A DNA stretch of 25,859 nucleotides from MGOM01 sp035455265 (GCA_035455265.1 DATIFK010000141.1:1-25859); one strand, 5' to 3'. Positions 13,985-22,325 are shown, counted from the first letter of the stretch. The notes: generated by a model not told the origin, from the letters alone. Numbers and translations: made by a program.

Positions 13985-15831
13985 GGGGTGGGGCTGGGGG
14001 TGGCGGCGAGGGTCCCCGTCGGCTGAGGCGAGAGGCTGGGCGTTGGGCTGACGGTGGGAGTCCGCGTGGGTCCTTCGCCGGTCAATTCGTTGATGTGCGA
14101 CTGTGCCAAGGACTTGCTCTCGGCGCTGGCATACGGCAACGCCAGGATCAGGCGCCAGTTGTTGAGGGCGTCGCTGATCCTCGAGGGACCGAGATCCTCG
14201 AAGATCGTCGCCAGGAGCATGAAGCAGTCGGCCTTCTTGCGATCGCGGACCTCGGGATCCGCTTCCTCGACGGCGGCCACCAGGGCGGTGTTCGTGTTTC
14301 GAAGCGACTCCACCAGATTGCCCATCCCGAAGTACGCCTGCCCGAGGCCGTAGTGGATCTCAAACGTTGTTCTGCCGAAACGGCGCGCCGCCAGCAGGTC
14401 CTTGATCGCCGCCTCGTACTCGTGGCGGAAGATCAGGACGTAGCCGCGCACCTGGAAGGCGAACGCGTAACGGTCGTTCAGTTCCAAGGCGCGGTTGGAT
14501 TCCTCGTAGGCGCTGTCGTACTGGCCGACGCCGAGGTGAGCCCGCGCCAGGTTCGCCAGACCGACCGGGTCGTCGGGACGATAGATCGAATACGTCTGCA
14601 GCGGCCAGAGCGCGGCGTTGTACAGGCCGCTCTCGACATAGGCCCGCCCCAGCATCAGGTATCCGTCGAGGTTGGAGGGATCGTTGGCGCTGCCGTCGAT
14701 GGCGCTCTGCAAGCCGGCGGCGTATTGGGTGCGATTGAGCTGCGCTTCGGCGCGTCGGATGTAGATCTCCGGGTCGGTCAGGCCGGCCTGGATCGCCTGG
14801 GCCAGGACCTCGTCGACCTTCTCCCACTGGCGGCGGGAGGCGAAGTAGGCGCCCTTCTCCAGGTAGGCCGCAGCCAGATGCGGGTCTGCGCTGATCGCGC
14901 GGTCGAAGTCTTCGGGGAACTGACCCGGGCGGATGGCCATCAGGGTCCGGGCTCGGCCGAGGTAGCCGGCAGCGAAGTTCGGGTCGAGCGTGACCGCCCG
15001 ATCGAAGGCCTCGACGGCCTCGCCAGGATGACCCAGCAGGCGTGCGACTTCACCCAGGAAGTAGTAGGCGTCGGCCAGCCTCGGATCGAGGTCGATCACC
15101 TGGCGCATGTACTCGGCCGCCTGTTCGTAGTCGCCGCGCTGGAGCGCCGCCACGCCGGCACCGTAGGCTTCGTAACTCGGATGGGGGGTCATGCCGAGGA
15201 CCGGTGTGGGCGTCGGGGTGGCGTCGACGAAGAAGGCCAGCGGCGTCCCGGCCAGTTCGGTGGGGATCGGCGTGCGCAGAATGCGCGTCTCGATCGGAAT
15301 GGGAGTCAGAGTGACGGTCGGCGTGACGGTGGCGGTGGCGGCGATGGGCGTCGGGCTGGGGGGCGGCAGCAACGGAGCCAGGATCCGCGTCGCCGGACCG
15401 GAAATCATCACGAGCAGCTCGCCGATAGTCACCATCACGAACAGGGCGAGAATGCTGACGACGATCAGCCGCCAGTTGATGGAGGGCGCGCGCCGCGGCC
15501 GGGCGGCTGTTCGAACCGAAACCTTGACCGGCTTGAGGCGACGCGCCACTTTGGCGGCGGCGTTGATCTCGGCTTCCTCGGGGGTTCGGGCCCCGAGCAC
15601 AACCAGGCCGCGCAGCGCCGCACGGTTGGAAGGGTCCAGCTTGAGGGCCGATTCCAGGCAGTAGATCTTCTCGCGATCGCTGTCGACGACCGCGCTCATC
15701 CAGATCCAGTACTCGGGGTTGGCGGAATCGGCTCGCAGGAGGCGGGAGAGGAGATCGCGTGCCCGGGCGCGGTCGCCGGCGCGCGCAGCGGCGATGGCTT
15801 CGGTCAGGGAGGACTGCGAGGCGAGGCCCAT
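13981..15831 (-). CDS. Single-pass membrane TPR protein with Thr/Pro-rich linkers
   Basis: From ATG 15831 the protein has 616 residues. Residues 1-75 look like a short cytoplasmic TPR-like helix pair (AGDRARARDLLSRLL, ALKLDPSNRAAL). A basic stretch leads to one membrane segment at about 120-143. Residues about 157-200 form a Thr/Pro-rich linker. Residues about 210-560 contain roughly eight or more tetratricopeptide repeats, with recurrent ALxLDP and AYYFLGEVARLLG patterns, on the outer face. A Thr/Pro tail ends the protein. TPR arrays scaffold protein complexes, so it may organise envelope enzymes; no catalytic motif is present. A longer frame upstream of ATG 15831 reads through the promoter and is rejected. 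The NodB lipoprotein follows 37 bases downstream. Confidence 0.85.
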   Translation of the reverse strand: MGLASQSSLTEAIAAARAGDRARARDLLSRLLRADSANPEYWIWMSAVVDSDREKIYCLESALKLDPSNRAALRGLVVLGARTPEEAEINAAAKVARRLKPVKVSVRTAARPRRAPSINWRLIVVSILALFVMVTIGELLVMISGPATRILAPLLPPPSPTPIAATATVTPTVTLTPIPIETRILRTPIPTELAGTPLAFFVDATPTPTPVLGMTPHPSYEAYGAGVAALQRGDYEQAAEYMRQVIDLDPRLADAYYFLGEVARLLGHPGEAVEAFDRAVTLDPNFAAGYLGRARTLMAIRPGQFPEDFDRAISADPHLAAAYLEKGAYFASRRQWEKVDEVLAQAIQAGLTDPEIYIRRAEAQLNRTQYAAGLQSAIDGSANDPSNLDGYLMLGRAYVESGLYNAALWPLQTYSIYRPDDPVGLANLARAHLGVGQYDSAYEESNRALELNDRYAFAFQVRGYVLIFRHEYEAAIKDLLAARRFGRTTFEIHYGLGQAYFGMGNLVESLRNTNTALVAAVEEADPEVRDRKKADCFMLLATIFEDLGPSRISDALNNWRLILALPYASAESKSLAQSHINELTGEGPTRTPTVSPTPSLSPQPTGTLAATPSPTP

Positions 15832-15850
15832 GGCGGAGGCGTGCCGGCGA

Positions 15851-15879
15851 AGTGTAGCATAGCGTGCCTGTCGGGACAA
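15851..15879 (-). promoter_or_regulatory. Promoter of the TPR gene, divergent from the LysM promoter
   Basis: On the minus strand TTGTCC (15874-15879) and TACACT (15851-15856) are 17 bases apart. The predicted start near 15844 leaves a 13-base leader. Its -35 overlaps the -35 of the oppositely directed LysM promoter. Confidence 0.65.
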
Positions 15880-15902
15880 CGCCACAGGGCCTTTGGTACA
15901 AT
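15873..15902 (+). promoter_or_regulatory. Promoter of the LysM lipoprotein gene (extended -10)
   Basis: GGGACA (15873-15878) and TACAAT (15897-15902) are 18 bases apart. The -10 is preceded by TGG, an extended -10 feature. The predicted start near 15909 is only about three bases before ATG 15912, so the message may be nearly leaderless. Confidence 0.65.
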
Positions 15903-15911
15903 GCGCGCGCC

Positions 15912-16886
15912 ATGCCGGCCCTTCGTCGCTGGGCGACCATCGGCCTCCTGTGGACGCTGGCCGCCTGCGTCGAGGTCGCCGCGCCCGCTTCCCCCGGCGC
16001 CACCGCCACCCTGCTCCCCTGGCATACCCCGACGTCCACTCCGTCGGCGACTCGCCTCCTGCCAACTCAAGAGGCCACCGTCGAACTCGCCCCATCGCCG
16101 ACCCCGCTCACCCATATCGTCCAGGCCCGCGAGACCCTGTTGACGATCGCGGCGCAATACGGAGTGACGCTCGACGCCCTGCAGGCTCTCAACCCCGACG
16201 TCAATCCGAACCTGCTGAGTATCGGCCAGGCCCTGCTGATCCCCGGCCCTGGAGGGGAACCGATCACGTCCTTGCTCCCGACGGCAACGCCGATTCCGCT
16301 GGACTTCGCCCCCGTCCGATGCGCTCCGACCGCGACCGGCGGACTGACCTGCCTCACCTCCGTCCGAAACCCGTCGCAGGAGACGTTGGAAGGACTCTCG
16401 GCTCGCATCGAGCTGCTCGACTCCGAGGACAAGGTCCTGGCGAGCGCCGACGCGTTCGCTCCGCTCAACCTGCTTCCTGCGGGAGAGGTGATGCCCCTGG
16501 CGGTCTATTTCCCGCCGCCAGCCCCCGCGGCCTCCGGCGCGCGAGCGGTCGACCTGGATGCGTTTCCGGCCAATCAGGTCGAAGACCGCTTCCGACCCCT
16601 GACGATCGAGACGGACGAAGAGACGCGCGGCGCCCATGCGAGCTCATGGACCATCCGTGGGGCCGTCCAGGTCCGTTCCGACGCCGGCGGGCCGACGGCC
16701 CGACTGCTCGTCCTGGCCGTCGGATTCGGGGCTCAAGATGAGGTGGTCGGCTACGCCGTGTGGGAGTCGCCGGAGGCGCTCGGCCCCGGGGAGACCGTCA
16801 ACTTCGTGATCACGGTGCTGAGCCTGGGCTCCCCGATCGAGAAGGTGCGGTTGTTGGGAGAGGCCTTGGCCGCGCCTTCCCCCTGA
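15912..16886 (+). CDS. LysM-domain lipoprotein
   Basis: With ATG 15912 the protein has 324 residues. The signal peptide ends WTLAAC with the lipid cysteine at C19. A Thr/Pro-rich stretch follows, then one LysM domain at about 67-111 (THIVQARETLLTIAAQYGV to GQALLIP), which binds peptidoglycan or chitin-like glycans. The remaining ~200 residues contain beta-rich segments such as GLTCLTSVRNPSQ and VRLLGEALA, resembling immunoglobulin-like or FxLYD-like extracellular domains that I cannot name with certainty. It is probably tethered outside the membrane and touches the wall. It is divergent from the TPR gene with overlapping promoters and convergent with the LGFP lipoprotein nine bases beyond its stop. 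A start at 15864 would lie upstream of the promoter and is rejected. Confidence 0.88.
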   Translation: MPALRRWATIGLLWTLAACVEVAAPASPGATATLLPWHTPTSTPSATRLLPTQEATVELAPSPTPLTHIVQARETLLTIAAQYGVTLDALQALNPDVNPNLLSIGQALLIPGPGGEPITSLLPTATPIPLDFAPVRCAPTATGGLTCLTSVRNPSQETLEGLSARIELLDSEDKVLASADAFAPLNLLPAGEVMPLAVYFPPPAPAASGARAVDLDAFPANQVEDRFRPLTIETDEETRGAHASSWTIRGAVQVRSDAGGPTARLLVLAVGFGAQDEVVGYAVWESPEALGPGETVNFVITVLSLGSPIEKVRLLGEALAAPSP

Positions 16887-16895
16887 TCGGTCGCG

Positions 16896-18347
16896 TCAAG
16901 GCGCCGGCGACCAAGCGATGGCGAATTGCGCCAGGGCCTCGCCGTACTGGCTACCGTCGCGGGCGGTCACAACAACGGTGATGATCTGAAACGGCCGGGC
17001 ACCCTCCAGCCGGAAGGAGACGGAGGTGCGCCCGCGCTTGTCGGTAGCCGGCGCCTGAATCGAGTCGCTGGATGTCGGGCCGTACCAGGTCACGGTCGGG
17101 CTCACCGCCTTCAGCGGTTTCCCATCCCTCCCGAGCAACCGGACGGCGACCGTCTGCTCGTCCGAAGCGCGCAGGCTGACCTTCCCGAGCGTGACCTCAA
17201 TGGTGATTCCGCCGACCGACGACGGCGTAACCGTGATCGTCGCTGTGGCGCGGCTCTCCCCGGTCGCCGAAGGGGAGGGCAGGGGATGGGCGGCGAAGAA
17301 TCGCGCCCCCAGAGGAGCGAGCTCGATGACCAGATCGACGGGCAAGTCGTAGGAGTAGACCAGCTCCCCATTCTCGAACCACTGGACCAGCCGGTCGTTC
17401 TCCAGGCGCGCCTCGTCCAGGGGCGCACCCAGCAGTTCTGGGCCGCGGTGGGCGCGGTAGAAATCGGCGAACGCCCACAAGATGTTGTGGCCCGTCGCTT
17501 CATCGAAGATCGCGCCCGGCTCGTCGGACCGAGGAGCGGCGGGAGCGGAGGCGCCGAGCTCGCGTCCGATGGCACGGAAGCCCACGCGGCGTGCGTCGTT
17601 GCCAGCGTCATAGACCACCGCTCGCTCGTACACCTGCTCGAGCACTCCGTCTTCGGCGAGGTAGGGGTCGCTTAGGGGTTGACCCAGGAGGGCTTCCCCG
17701 CCGTACTCGTCCAGCGCTGCGGAGAACGGCCGCTCTCGGACAGACCCCGGGAGCACAAGCTTGTCGACGTCCAGCCCGAAGGCCGAGCTCGGCAGGACGG
17801 CCAGGCCGAGGGCCACGAGACGAACATCGGAGGGCGAAGCGTTCTCCGGCCGAACCATCCCCAGATTCTCGAAGTATTGGCTGATGCGGCCGCCGCTGAA
17901 CCGGACCTCGGTGATCGGCGGCCCGACGACTTCCTGACCGCCCAAGGCTTCGTAGAAGGGAGCGAAACCTGCGTACAACGTGTGCCCGGTCTCGGCAAAG
18001 TAACGTCCTCTCCCGGCGTCCGATGGCGGCTCGGCGGGTTCTGCCAGTCCGAGATCCAGGCCCAGAGCCGCCAGGCGAACCGGCTGATCGCGATCGCTTT
18101 CGTCGACCACCAGCTGGACCGCCAGAAATGTCTGGCTCAGGCCCGTCCCCACGCGCTGGGGAGGCTCGAGAGGAGGTCCGAAGGTGGCCAGTCCGCCGGC
18201 CTCCTCCCAGAACGATTTGAACTCAGGTGCGATGGGGTTGTCGGCGTCGCCGGGGACGATCGACGCCGGAGAGGATCGGCAGGCGCCAAGCCATGGGGCG
18301 AGGGCGGCCAGGACGAGCGCGACGCGGGCGATCCGCCAGCCGGCCAT
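16896..18347 (-). CDS. Lipoprotein with LGFP-like repeats and C-terminal Ig-like domain
   Basis: The protein has 483 residues. The signal peptide ends PWLGAC with the lipid cysteine at C23. Repeated units follow the pattern F-x2-Y/F-W/Y-x-A-x-GG-x3-FG-x-P or L-LG-x-P: FKSFWEEAGGLATFGPPL (about 43-60), FAPFYEALGGQEVVGPPI (about 128-145), FSAALDEYGGEALLGQPL (about 207-224) and FADFYRAHRGPELLGAPL (about 296-313). Several are followed by ISQYFENLGM- or VQWFENGELVYS-type strands. These resemble the LGFP-like repeats of actinobacterial and Chloroflexi surface proteins. Residues about 375-483 form an immunoglobulin-like (Big/invasin-type) domain. It probably faces outwards as an adhesion or glycan-binding protein. 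A TATAGT -10 lies 12 bases upstream. Confidence 0.82.
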   Translation of the reverse strand: MAGWRIARVALVLAALAPWLGACRSSPASIVPGDADNPIAPEFKSFWEEAGGLATFGPPLEPPQRVGTGLSQTFLAVQLVVDESDRDQPVRLAALGLDLGLAEPAEPPSDAGRGRYFAETGHTLYAGFAPFYEALGGQEVVGPPITEVRFSGGRISQYFENLGMVRPENASPSDVRLVALGLAVLPSSAFGLDVDKLVLPGSVRERPFSAALDEYGGEALLGQPLSDPYLAEDGVLEQVYERAVVYDAGNDARRVGFRAIGRELGASAPAAPRSDEPGAIFDEATGHNILWAFADFYRAHRGPELLGAPLDEARLENDRLVQWFENGELVYSYDLPVDLVIELAPLGARFFAAHPLPSPSATGESRATATITVTPSSVGGITIEVTLGKVSLRASDEQTVAVRLLGRDGKPLKAVSPTVTWYGPTSSDSIQAPATDKRGRTSVSFRLEGARPFQIITVVVTARDGSQYGEALAQFAIAWSPAP

Positions 18348-18358
18348 AGAGTCGCCGG

Positions 18359-18364
18359 ACTATA
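18359..18364 (-). promoter_or_regulatory. -10 element of the LGFP lipoprotein gene
   Basis: The minus strand reads GGTATAGTCC here. TATAGT differs from consensus at one base. The predicted start is about five bases before ATG 18347, so the leader is very short. No clear -35 is present. Confidence 0.5.
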
Positions 18365-18394
18365 CCACCGACGCGTGGCTGCGGCTGGATGCTG

Positions 18395-18400
18395 TACAAT
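18395..18400 (+). promoter_or_regulatory. -10 element of the GNAT-like/GH1/M23 gene group
   Basis: TACAAT in the context GCTGTACAATCG lies 20 bases before ATG 18420. It is divergent from the LGFP lipoprotein promoter 30 bases away. No convincing -35 is seen. Confidence 0.5.
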
Positions 18401-18419
18401 CGCCGACTCGGACGAATGT

Positions 18420-19166
18420 ATGGGCGAGGTGCGTTCTCTCTCCAGCTCCGAGCGGCAGCTCCTGGCGCCTCTGCTCGACCAACTGTCGGCCGCCGACGCC
18501 TCGGCGGCGTATTACGCCCTGCGCCATCCTCCCGATCGCGTCCGCTTGCTGGGTGACTTTGCCGGCCCAGACGTCGTCCGGGGATTTCTGGCGATTGCGC
18601 GCACCGGCCTGGATCTCTTCCGGCCCATCGCCATTCCCTTCGCGGCGCATCCGCTCGGGCTCATCAATCTGCTGCGCGCCGGCCTGAAGGCGGGCCAGCC
18701 GGTACTGCTCTTCCTGCCGGCCGATCAACAACCTTGGGTCGACGGCTTGGTCGACCTGACCGATGTGCGGACGATGGCCCTCTACCGGCTCGACCCGGCG
18801 TTGTTCGAACCCGTCCTCAATGTCTTGGTTACCAGCACGCAATCGCCGGAGGGTCTGCCGAGATTCGAAGTGCGCACACCGAGCGGACTCCACGCCGCAG
18901 CGGGTTTGAACTGGCGCGGAGATCGGTTCGCCGAGGTCTACCTGGAGAGCGATGCTGAAGGACACTCACGCGGCTTCGCGCGTTCGGTGCTGGCCGCCAT
19001 CGTAGGTCAACTTCTGTCGGAACGGTTGGTGGCGCTGTATCGCGTCGATGAGCTCGACACGCTCGCCGGAGCGGAAGCCTATGCCATCGGTTTCCGCCGC
19101 ACGGGCGAGCGGACGGTCGTCGCCCAGGCGCTCCTGCGACCGCCTTCCTCCGATGTCGCCGCCTGA
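18420..19166 (+). CDS. GNAT-acetyltransferase-like protein
   Basis: From ATG 18420 the protein has 248 residues. The frame continues upstream opposite the LGFP gene, but ATG 18420 just after a TACAAT is the sensible start. The N-terminal half (SERQLLAPLLDQLS, DFAGPDVVRGFLAIAR) is helical and unrecognised. The C-terminal half reads like a GNAT fold: FAEVYLESDAEGHSRGFARSV in the acetyl-CoA loop position, then ALYRVDELDTLAGAEAYAIGFRRTGERTVV, where a FR47-like end strand carries the G-F-R pattern. The canonical Q/R-x2-G-x-G/A acetyl-CoA loop is degenerate, so catalysis is uncertain. It leads a four-gene run with GH1, M23 peptidase and a propeller-like lipoprotein, and its stop adjoins the GH1 start. 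Confidence 0.65.
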   Translation: MGEVRSLSSSERQLLAPLLDQLSAADASAAYYALRHPPDRVRLLGDFAGPDVVRGFLAIARTGLDLFRPIAIPFAAHPLGLINLLRAGLKAGQPVLLFLPADQQPWVDGLVDLTDVRTMALYRLDPALFEPVLNVLVTSTQSPEGLPRFEVRTPSGLHAAAGLNWRGDRFAEVYLESDAEGHSRGFARSVLAAIVGQLLSERLVALYRVDELDTLAGAEAYAIGFRRTGERTVVAQALLRPPSSDVAA

Positions 19167-19167
19167 C

Positions 19168-20532
19168 ATGATCAAGGCCTTTCACACCTTCCCGCGCGGC
19201 TTCCTGTGGGGCACGGGCACCGCCGCCCACCAGGTGGAGGGCGACAACCGCGCCAACGACTGGTGGGCCTGGGAACAACAACCCGGGCGGATTGTGAACG
19301 GCGATCGGTCGGGGATGGCCTGCGATTGGTGGGCAGGGCGTTGGCAGGAGGATTTCGATCGAGCGGCCGCCGACGGTCAAAACGCCCACAGGTTGTCCCT
19401 CGAGTGGAGCCGCCTCGAACCCGAGCCGGGACGGTGGGACGCATCCGTCCTCGAGGCTTACCGCGCCATGCTCCAGGGGGCGCGCGCGCGCGGGCTGCTG
19501 CCTCTGGTCACACTCCATCACTTCACCAACCCGGCCTGGCTGGCGGATTGCGGCGGCTGGCTGGAGCCGGCCACTGCCGAACGCTTCGCCGCCTTCGTGC
19601 GGCGCGTTGTCGAAGGGCTCAAGGACCTGGTCGACACGTGGTTCACGATCAATGAACCCAACGTCTATGCCTACGCGGCCTATTCCGCCGGCGCGTTTCC
19701 TCCGGGAGAGAGGGACTTCGGCAAAGCATTGCGGGTCATGTCGGTGATGATCCGAGCGCATGCCATGGCTTACCACGTCATCCACGAGGTTCAGCCGCAA
19801 GCTCAGGTCGGGCTGGCGCACAACTACCGCGGCATGCAGGCGGCCCACCGTTGGCACCCGCTCGAGCGCGCCTCCGCCGCTGTCCGATCGACCATCTTCA
19901 ACGATCGCCTCGCGCAGGCTGTCTACGACGGCCGCCTGCGATTCCCGCTCCCGCGCGAGACGCTCGCCCAGGCGGCGCGAACGCAGGACTTCATCGGGCT
20001 CAACTACTACACGACGGAGAACGTCAGCTTCGATCCACGGGCAAGCGGCGAGTTGTTTGGGAGAAGCGTCTACCCGGCCGGCTCGGACCTGAGTCCTTCG
20101 GCGTTTGTCGCCAACCGCCCCGAGGGGTTCTGGCAGGCGCTGCGATGGGCTCGCCGATTCCGGCTGCCGATCGTCATCTCGGAGAACGGGATCGATGACA
20201 CCTCGGACCGCGTCCGTCCCCGCTACCTGGCCTCCCACCTTCGCCAGCTCTGGCGCGCCGTCAACTTCAACTGGAACGTCCGCGCCTATCTGCACTGGAC
20301 TCTCGTTGACAACTTCGAGTGGGAGCGCGGCTGGAGTCAGCGTTTCGGCCTGTGGGCGCTCGACCCGGTGACCCAGGCGCGAACGCGCCGGCCGAGCGCC
20401 GATCTTTACGCCAAGATATGCAAATCCAACGGGCTGTCGTCCGAGATGGTTGCCGAGCATGCGCCTGAAGTCCTGGACGATCTGTTCCCGCGCCGCGGCC
20501 CCGGGCGCGTGGCCTTCGAGCCTCCCGTCTGA
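19168..20532 (+). CDS. GH1 family beta-glycosidase
   Basis: From ATG 19168 the protein has 454 residues; ATG 19153 is an alternative that would overlap the upstream gene. It starts with FPRGFLWGTGTAAHQVEG, the usual GH1 entry into the TIM barrel. The acid/base E163 lies in TINEPN and the nucleophile E339 in ISENG. HFTNPAWLAD (118-127), GLNYYT (277-282) and the aglycone-site W-x-x-VDNFEWERGW complete the family signature. It hydrolyses beta-glucosides, beta-galactosides or related sugars. There is no signal peptide, so it is cytoplasmic. Usual GH1 length is about 440-480. A hairpin at its stop codon covers the ribosome site of the next gene. Confidence 0.95.
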   Translation: MIKAFHTFPRGFLWGTGTAAHQVEGDNRANDWWAWEQQPGRIVNGDRSGMACDWWAGRWQEDFDRAAADGQNAHRLSLEWSRLEPEPGRWDASVLEAYRAMLQGARARGLLPLVTLHHFTNPAWLADCGGWLEPATAERFAAFVRRVVEGLKDLVDTWFTINEPNVYAYAAYSAGAFPPGERDFGKALRVMSVMIRAHAMAYHVIHEVQPQAQVGLAHNYRGMQAAHRWHPLERASAAVRSTIFNDRLAQAVYDGRLRFPLPRETLAQAARTQDFIGLNYYTTENVSFDPRASGELFGRSVYPAGSDLSPSAFVANRPEGFWQALRWARRFRLPIVISENGIDDTSDRVRPRYLASHLRQLWRAVNFNWNVRAYLHWTLVDNFEWERGWSQRFGLWALDPVTQARTRRPSADLYAKICKSNGLSSEMVAEHAPEVLDDLFPRRGPGRVAFEPPV

Positions 20533-20538
20533 GGGAGG
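20521..20538 (+). promoter_or_regulatory. Hairpin over GH1 stop and M23 ribosome-binding site
   Basis: CCTCCC (20521-20526) pairs exactly with GGGAGG (20533-20538) across GTCTGA, which contains the GH1 TGA stop (20530-20532). GGGAGG is also the Shine-Dalgarno of the M23 gene (ATG 20543). A ribosome finishing GH1 would melt it. The coupling is inferred from this layout. Confidence 0.55.
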
Positions 20539-20542
20539 TTGG

Positions 20543-21247
20543 ATGGGCCGCGGACGCCTCGCTCCTCTCGTCCTGACTCTGCTGGCACTCGGCCTCGCCC
20601 AACGGTCCCCCCTCCAAGTCCAGGCTGCTGTAGATGCTCCGCCGTTCGGGCTGCCGCTCGCCGGCCCGCCGGGTCCGGGGACCTGGATGCTCAATCAGGC
20701 GTATGGCAACACCGAGTTCGCCTATCGGACGCGATACTCCTTCTACGCTGCGGGGCAGGGGCTGCATTTTGGGATCGACCTCGGCACCCGCTGCGGGACC
20801 GAGGTTGTGGCCATCGGGGATGGCGTCGTCGCCGAGGTCGACAACTTCTACCACGGCGCCGAGCCCCACAACCTCATGATCGATCACGCCAACGGCTACG
20901 CCTCCTTCTACGGCCATCTCCTCGAGCGGCCGTCCCTTCGCCGCGGGGACCCCGTCAGGCGCGGCCAGGGGATCGCCCTCACCGGCGACCCGGATGGGAC
21001 GTGCACCTCGCGGCCGCACCTTCATCTCGAGATCCGCGATGCGCCGTCCCACACTCGGGCCTTCAACCCCGTTCCCTTGATCGACGCCGATTGGGATGCC
21101 ATCGCCGCCATCGGCGGCCAGCCGCTGACATTCGAGATGGACCTCTCCGATCCTCGGCGCTGGCAGAGTCTCTTCGACCAGCCCGATATTCTCTTCGGGC
21201 ATGCCCTGCTGAATGACTACCCCGATGCGTGGCCTCCTCCCTGGTAG
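20543..21247 (+). CDS. Secreted M23-family metallopeptidase
   Basis: I chose ATG 20543, seven bases after GGGAGG, rather than a start inside GH1. The protein has 234 residues. A signal peptide (about 1-29, LAPLVLTLLALGLAQ) is followed by the LytM/M23 fold. Zinc ligands are H75 and D79 in HFGIDLG and the second histidine of RPHLHLE (H161); H125 in YGHLL and H159 are the other active-site histidines. GDGVVAEVD and GQGIALTG are the family's strand signatures. The enzyme would cut peptide cross-links of peptidoglycan, or related glycine-rich peptides, outside the membrane. It is translationally linked to GH1 and overlaps the next lipoprotein by 23 bases. Confidence 0.93.
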   Translation: MGRGRLAPLVLTLLALGLAQRSPLQVQAAVDAPPFGLPLAGPPGPGTWMLNQAYGNTEFAYRTRYSFYAAGQGLHFGIDLGTRCGTEVVAIGDGVVAEVDNFYHGAEPHNLMIDHANGYASFYGHLLERPSLRRGDPVRRGQGIALTGDPDGTCTSRPHLHLEIRDAPSHTRAFNPVPLIDADWDAIAAIGGQPLTFEMDLSDPRRWQSLFDQPDILFGHALLNDYPDAWPPPW

Positions 21248-22325
21248 CTTCCTCGTTGCGGCGTCGCTCGCGCTGGGGCTGGCGTCGTGCGCGCCGAGCT
21301 CCGCCGCCGCGACGGGCGAGCCCGCTGCGCCGGGCCGGGCGACGGCCGACGTGGGGGAGGTCCTCTCCGCGTCGACTCCATTCACACCCGCGACCGCGAC
21401 GCCCGTGCCGGCGGCCCGCCGACTGACGTCCCCGGGGTGCTGCGTCCGGCCTTGGTGGTCGCCCGACTCCAGCCAGGTCTACGTCATCGACAAGGCCGAG
21501 ACCGATGCCGGCGCGGCGGTCTACGGATATCCGGTGGACGGCCGCCCCGCCGCGCTCGCGGAGATTCCGCTCGGCCTGTACTCGACCGGCGGTGACCTGT
21601 TGGCTCTGCCAGGGAGCAGCCAGTGGACCCTGGCCTTGCCCGACGGATCGGCCGGCATGGCCCTACCCGGGAGCACCGTCAACTTCCGCGTATCGCCCGA
21701 CAGATCGAGCGTGGCCTGGAGCCAGGGCAGTCGCCTGCCTGTGTCCATCGATCGGCGTCAGAGAACTCTCTGGGTCGCAGACATCGAAGGACACGACCGC
21801 CGGCAGATCGCCCGCATCATCGGCGGGGATCTCATCGGCTGGAGTGAGGACGGCGCCTCGTTGTTGGCAACGGGTCAGCCGGTCGGGCAGGCTGAGTCAG
21901 GCATCTGGAGTCTCGGCCTGGATTCGACCGCGCACCTTCTCCTCGAGGCCGCTCGTCCGAGGAGCGTTCTCCTGTCACCGGGCGGTCAGTGGCTCGCATT
22001 CCTATTGCCGTTCACCGGTGATGCGGCCAAGGACGGGCTTTGGGTTCTGTCGACCTCCGACGGGCAGGCGCGCCGACTGGAGTCGTACGGTTCGTACCGG
22101 TGGAGAGGCGAGGGCCGGCTGCTGCTGATCACCTATTCCGCCAACCAGGATGGCTTGTCGCTCGAGGAAGTGGATGCCTCTACCGGAAGAACGGCGTCCC
22201 TCCTCGGGCCGGAGACCTTGGCGGGCGCGCTCCAGAACAACGAATGGGTGCCGTCGCCGGACGGCCGGTGGGTCGTCTACCTGAACGCCGACGACGCGGC
22301 CCTGTGGCTGGCGGCGCTTCCCTGA
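21225..22325 (+). CDS. Lipoprotein with WD40/TolB-like beta-propeller repeats
   Basis: From ATG 21225 the protein has 366 residues; ATG 21213 is also in frame. The signal peptide ends LALGLASC with the lipid cysteine at C22. After a short Thr/Pro linker come about six blade-like units marked by W-S-x-D-S and S-P-D-x-x-W motifs: PWWSPDSSQVYVI, FRVSPDRSSVAWS, LIGWSEDGASLLA, VLLSPGGQWLAFL and WVPSPDGRWVVYL. These are PD40/TolB-type propeller strands that bind partners or ligands. No catalytic site is seen. It overlaps the M23 gene by 23 bases, so the two are likely co-expressed, and may act with the peptidase at the cell surface. Confidence 0.8.
   Translation: MRGLLPGSFLVAASLALGLASCAPSSAAATGEPAAPGRATADVGEVLSASTPFTPATATPVPAARRLTSPGCCVRPWWSPDSSQVYVIDKAETDAGAAVYGYPVDGRPAALAEIPLGLYSTGGDLLALPGSSQWTLALPDGSAGMALPGSTVNFRVSPDRSSVAWSQGSRLPVSIDRRQRTLWVADIEGHDRRQIARIIGGDLIGWSEDGASLLATGQPVGQAESGIWSLGLDSTAHLLLEAARPRSVLLSPGGQWLAFLLPFTGDAAKDGLWVLSTSDGQARRLESYGSYRWRGEGRLLLITYSANQDGLSLEEVDASTGRTASLLGPETLAGALQNNEWVPSPDGRWVVYLNADDAALWLAALP

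Noticed and set aside
13876..16143. Long plus-strand frame opposite the TPR gene (755 codons)
   Set aside because: It is an antisense shadow of codon-biased DNA. The minus strand carries clear TPR units and a membrane segment.
17679..18419. Upstream extension of the GNAT-like gene
   Set aside because: It would read opposite the LGFP lipoprotein and cross both divergent promoters; ATG 18420 follows a TACAAT.
18829..20694. Minus-strand frame opposite GH1 (621 codons)
   Set aside because: GH1 on the plus strand has both catalytic glutamates and a normal length; the minus frame has no recognisable content.
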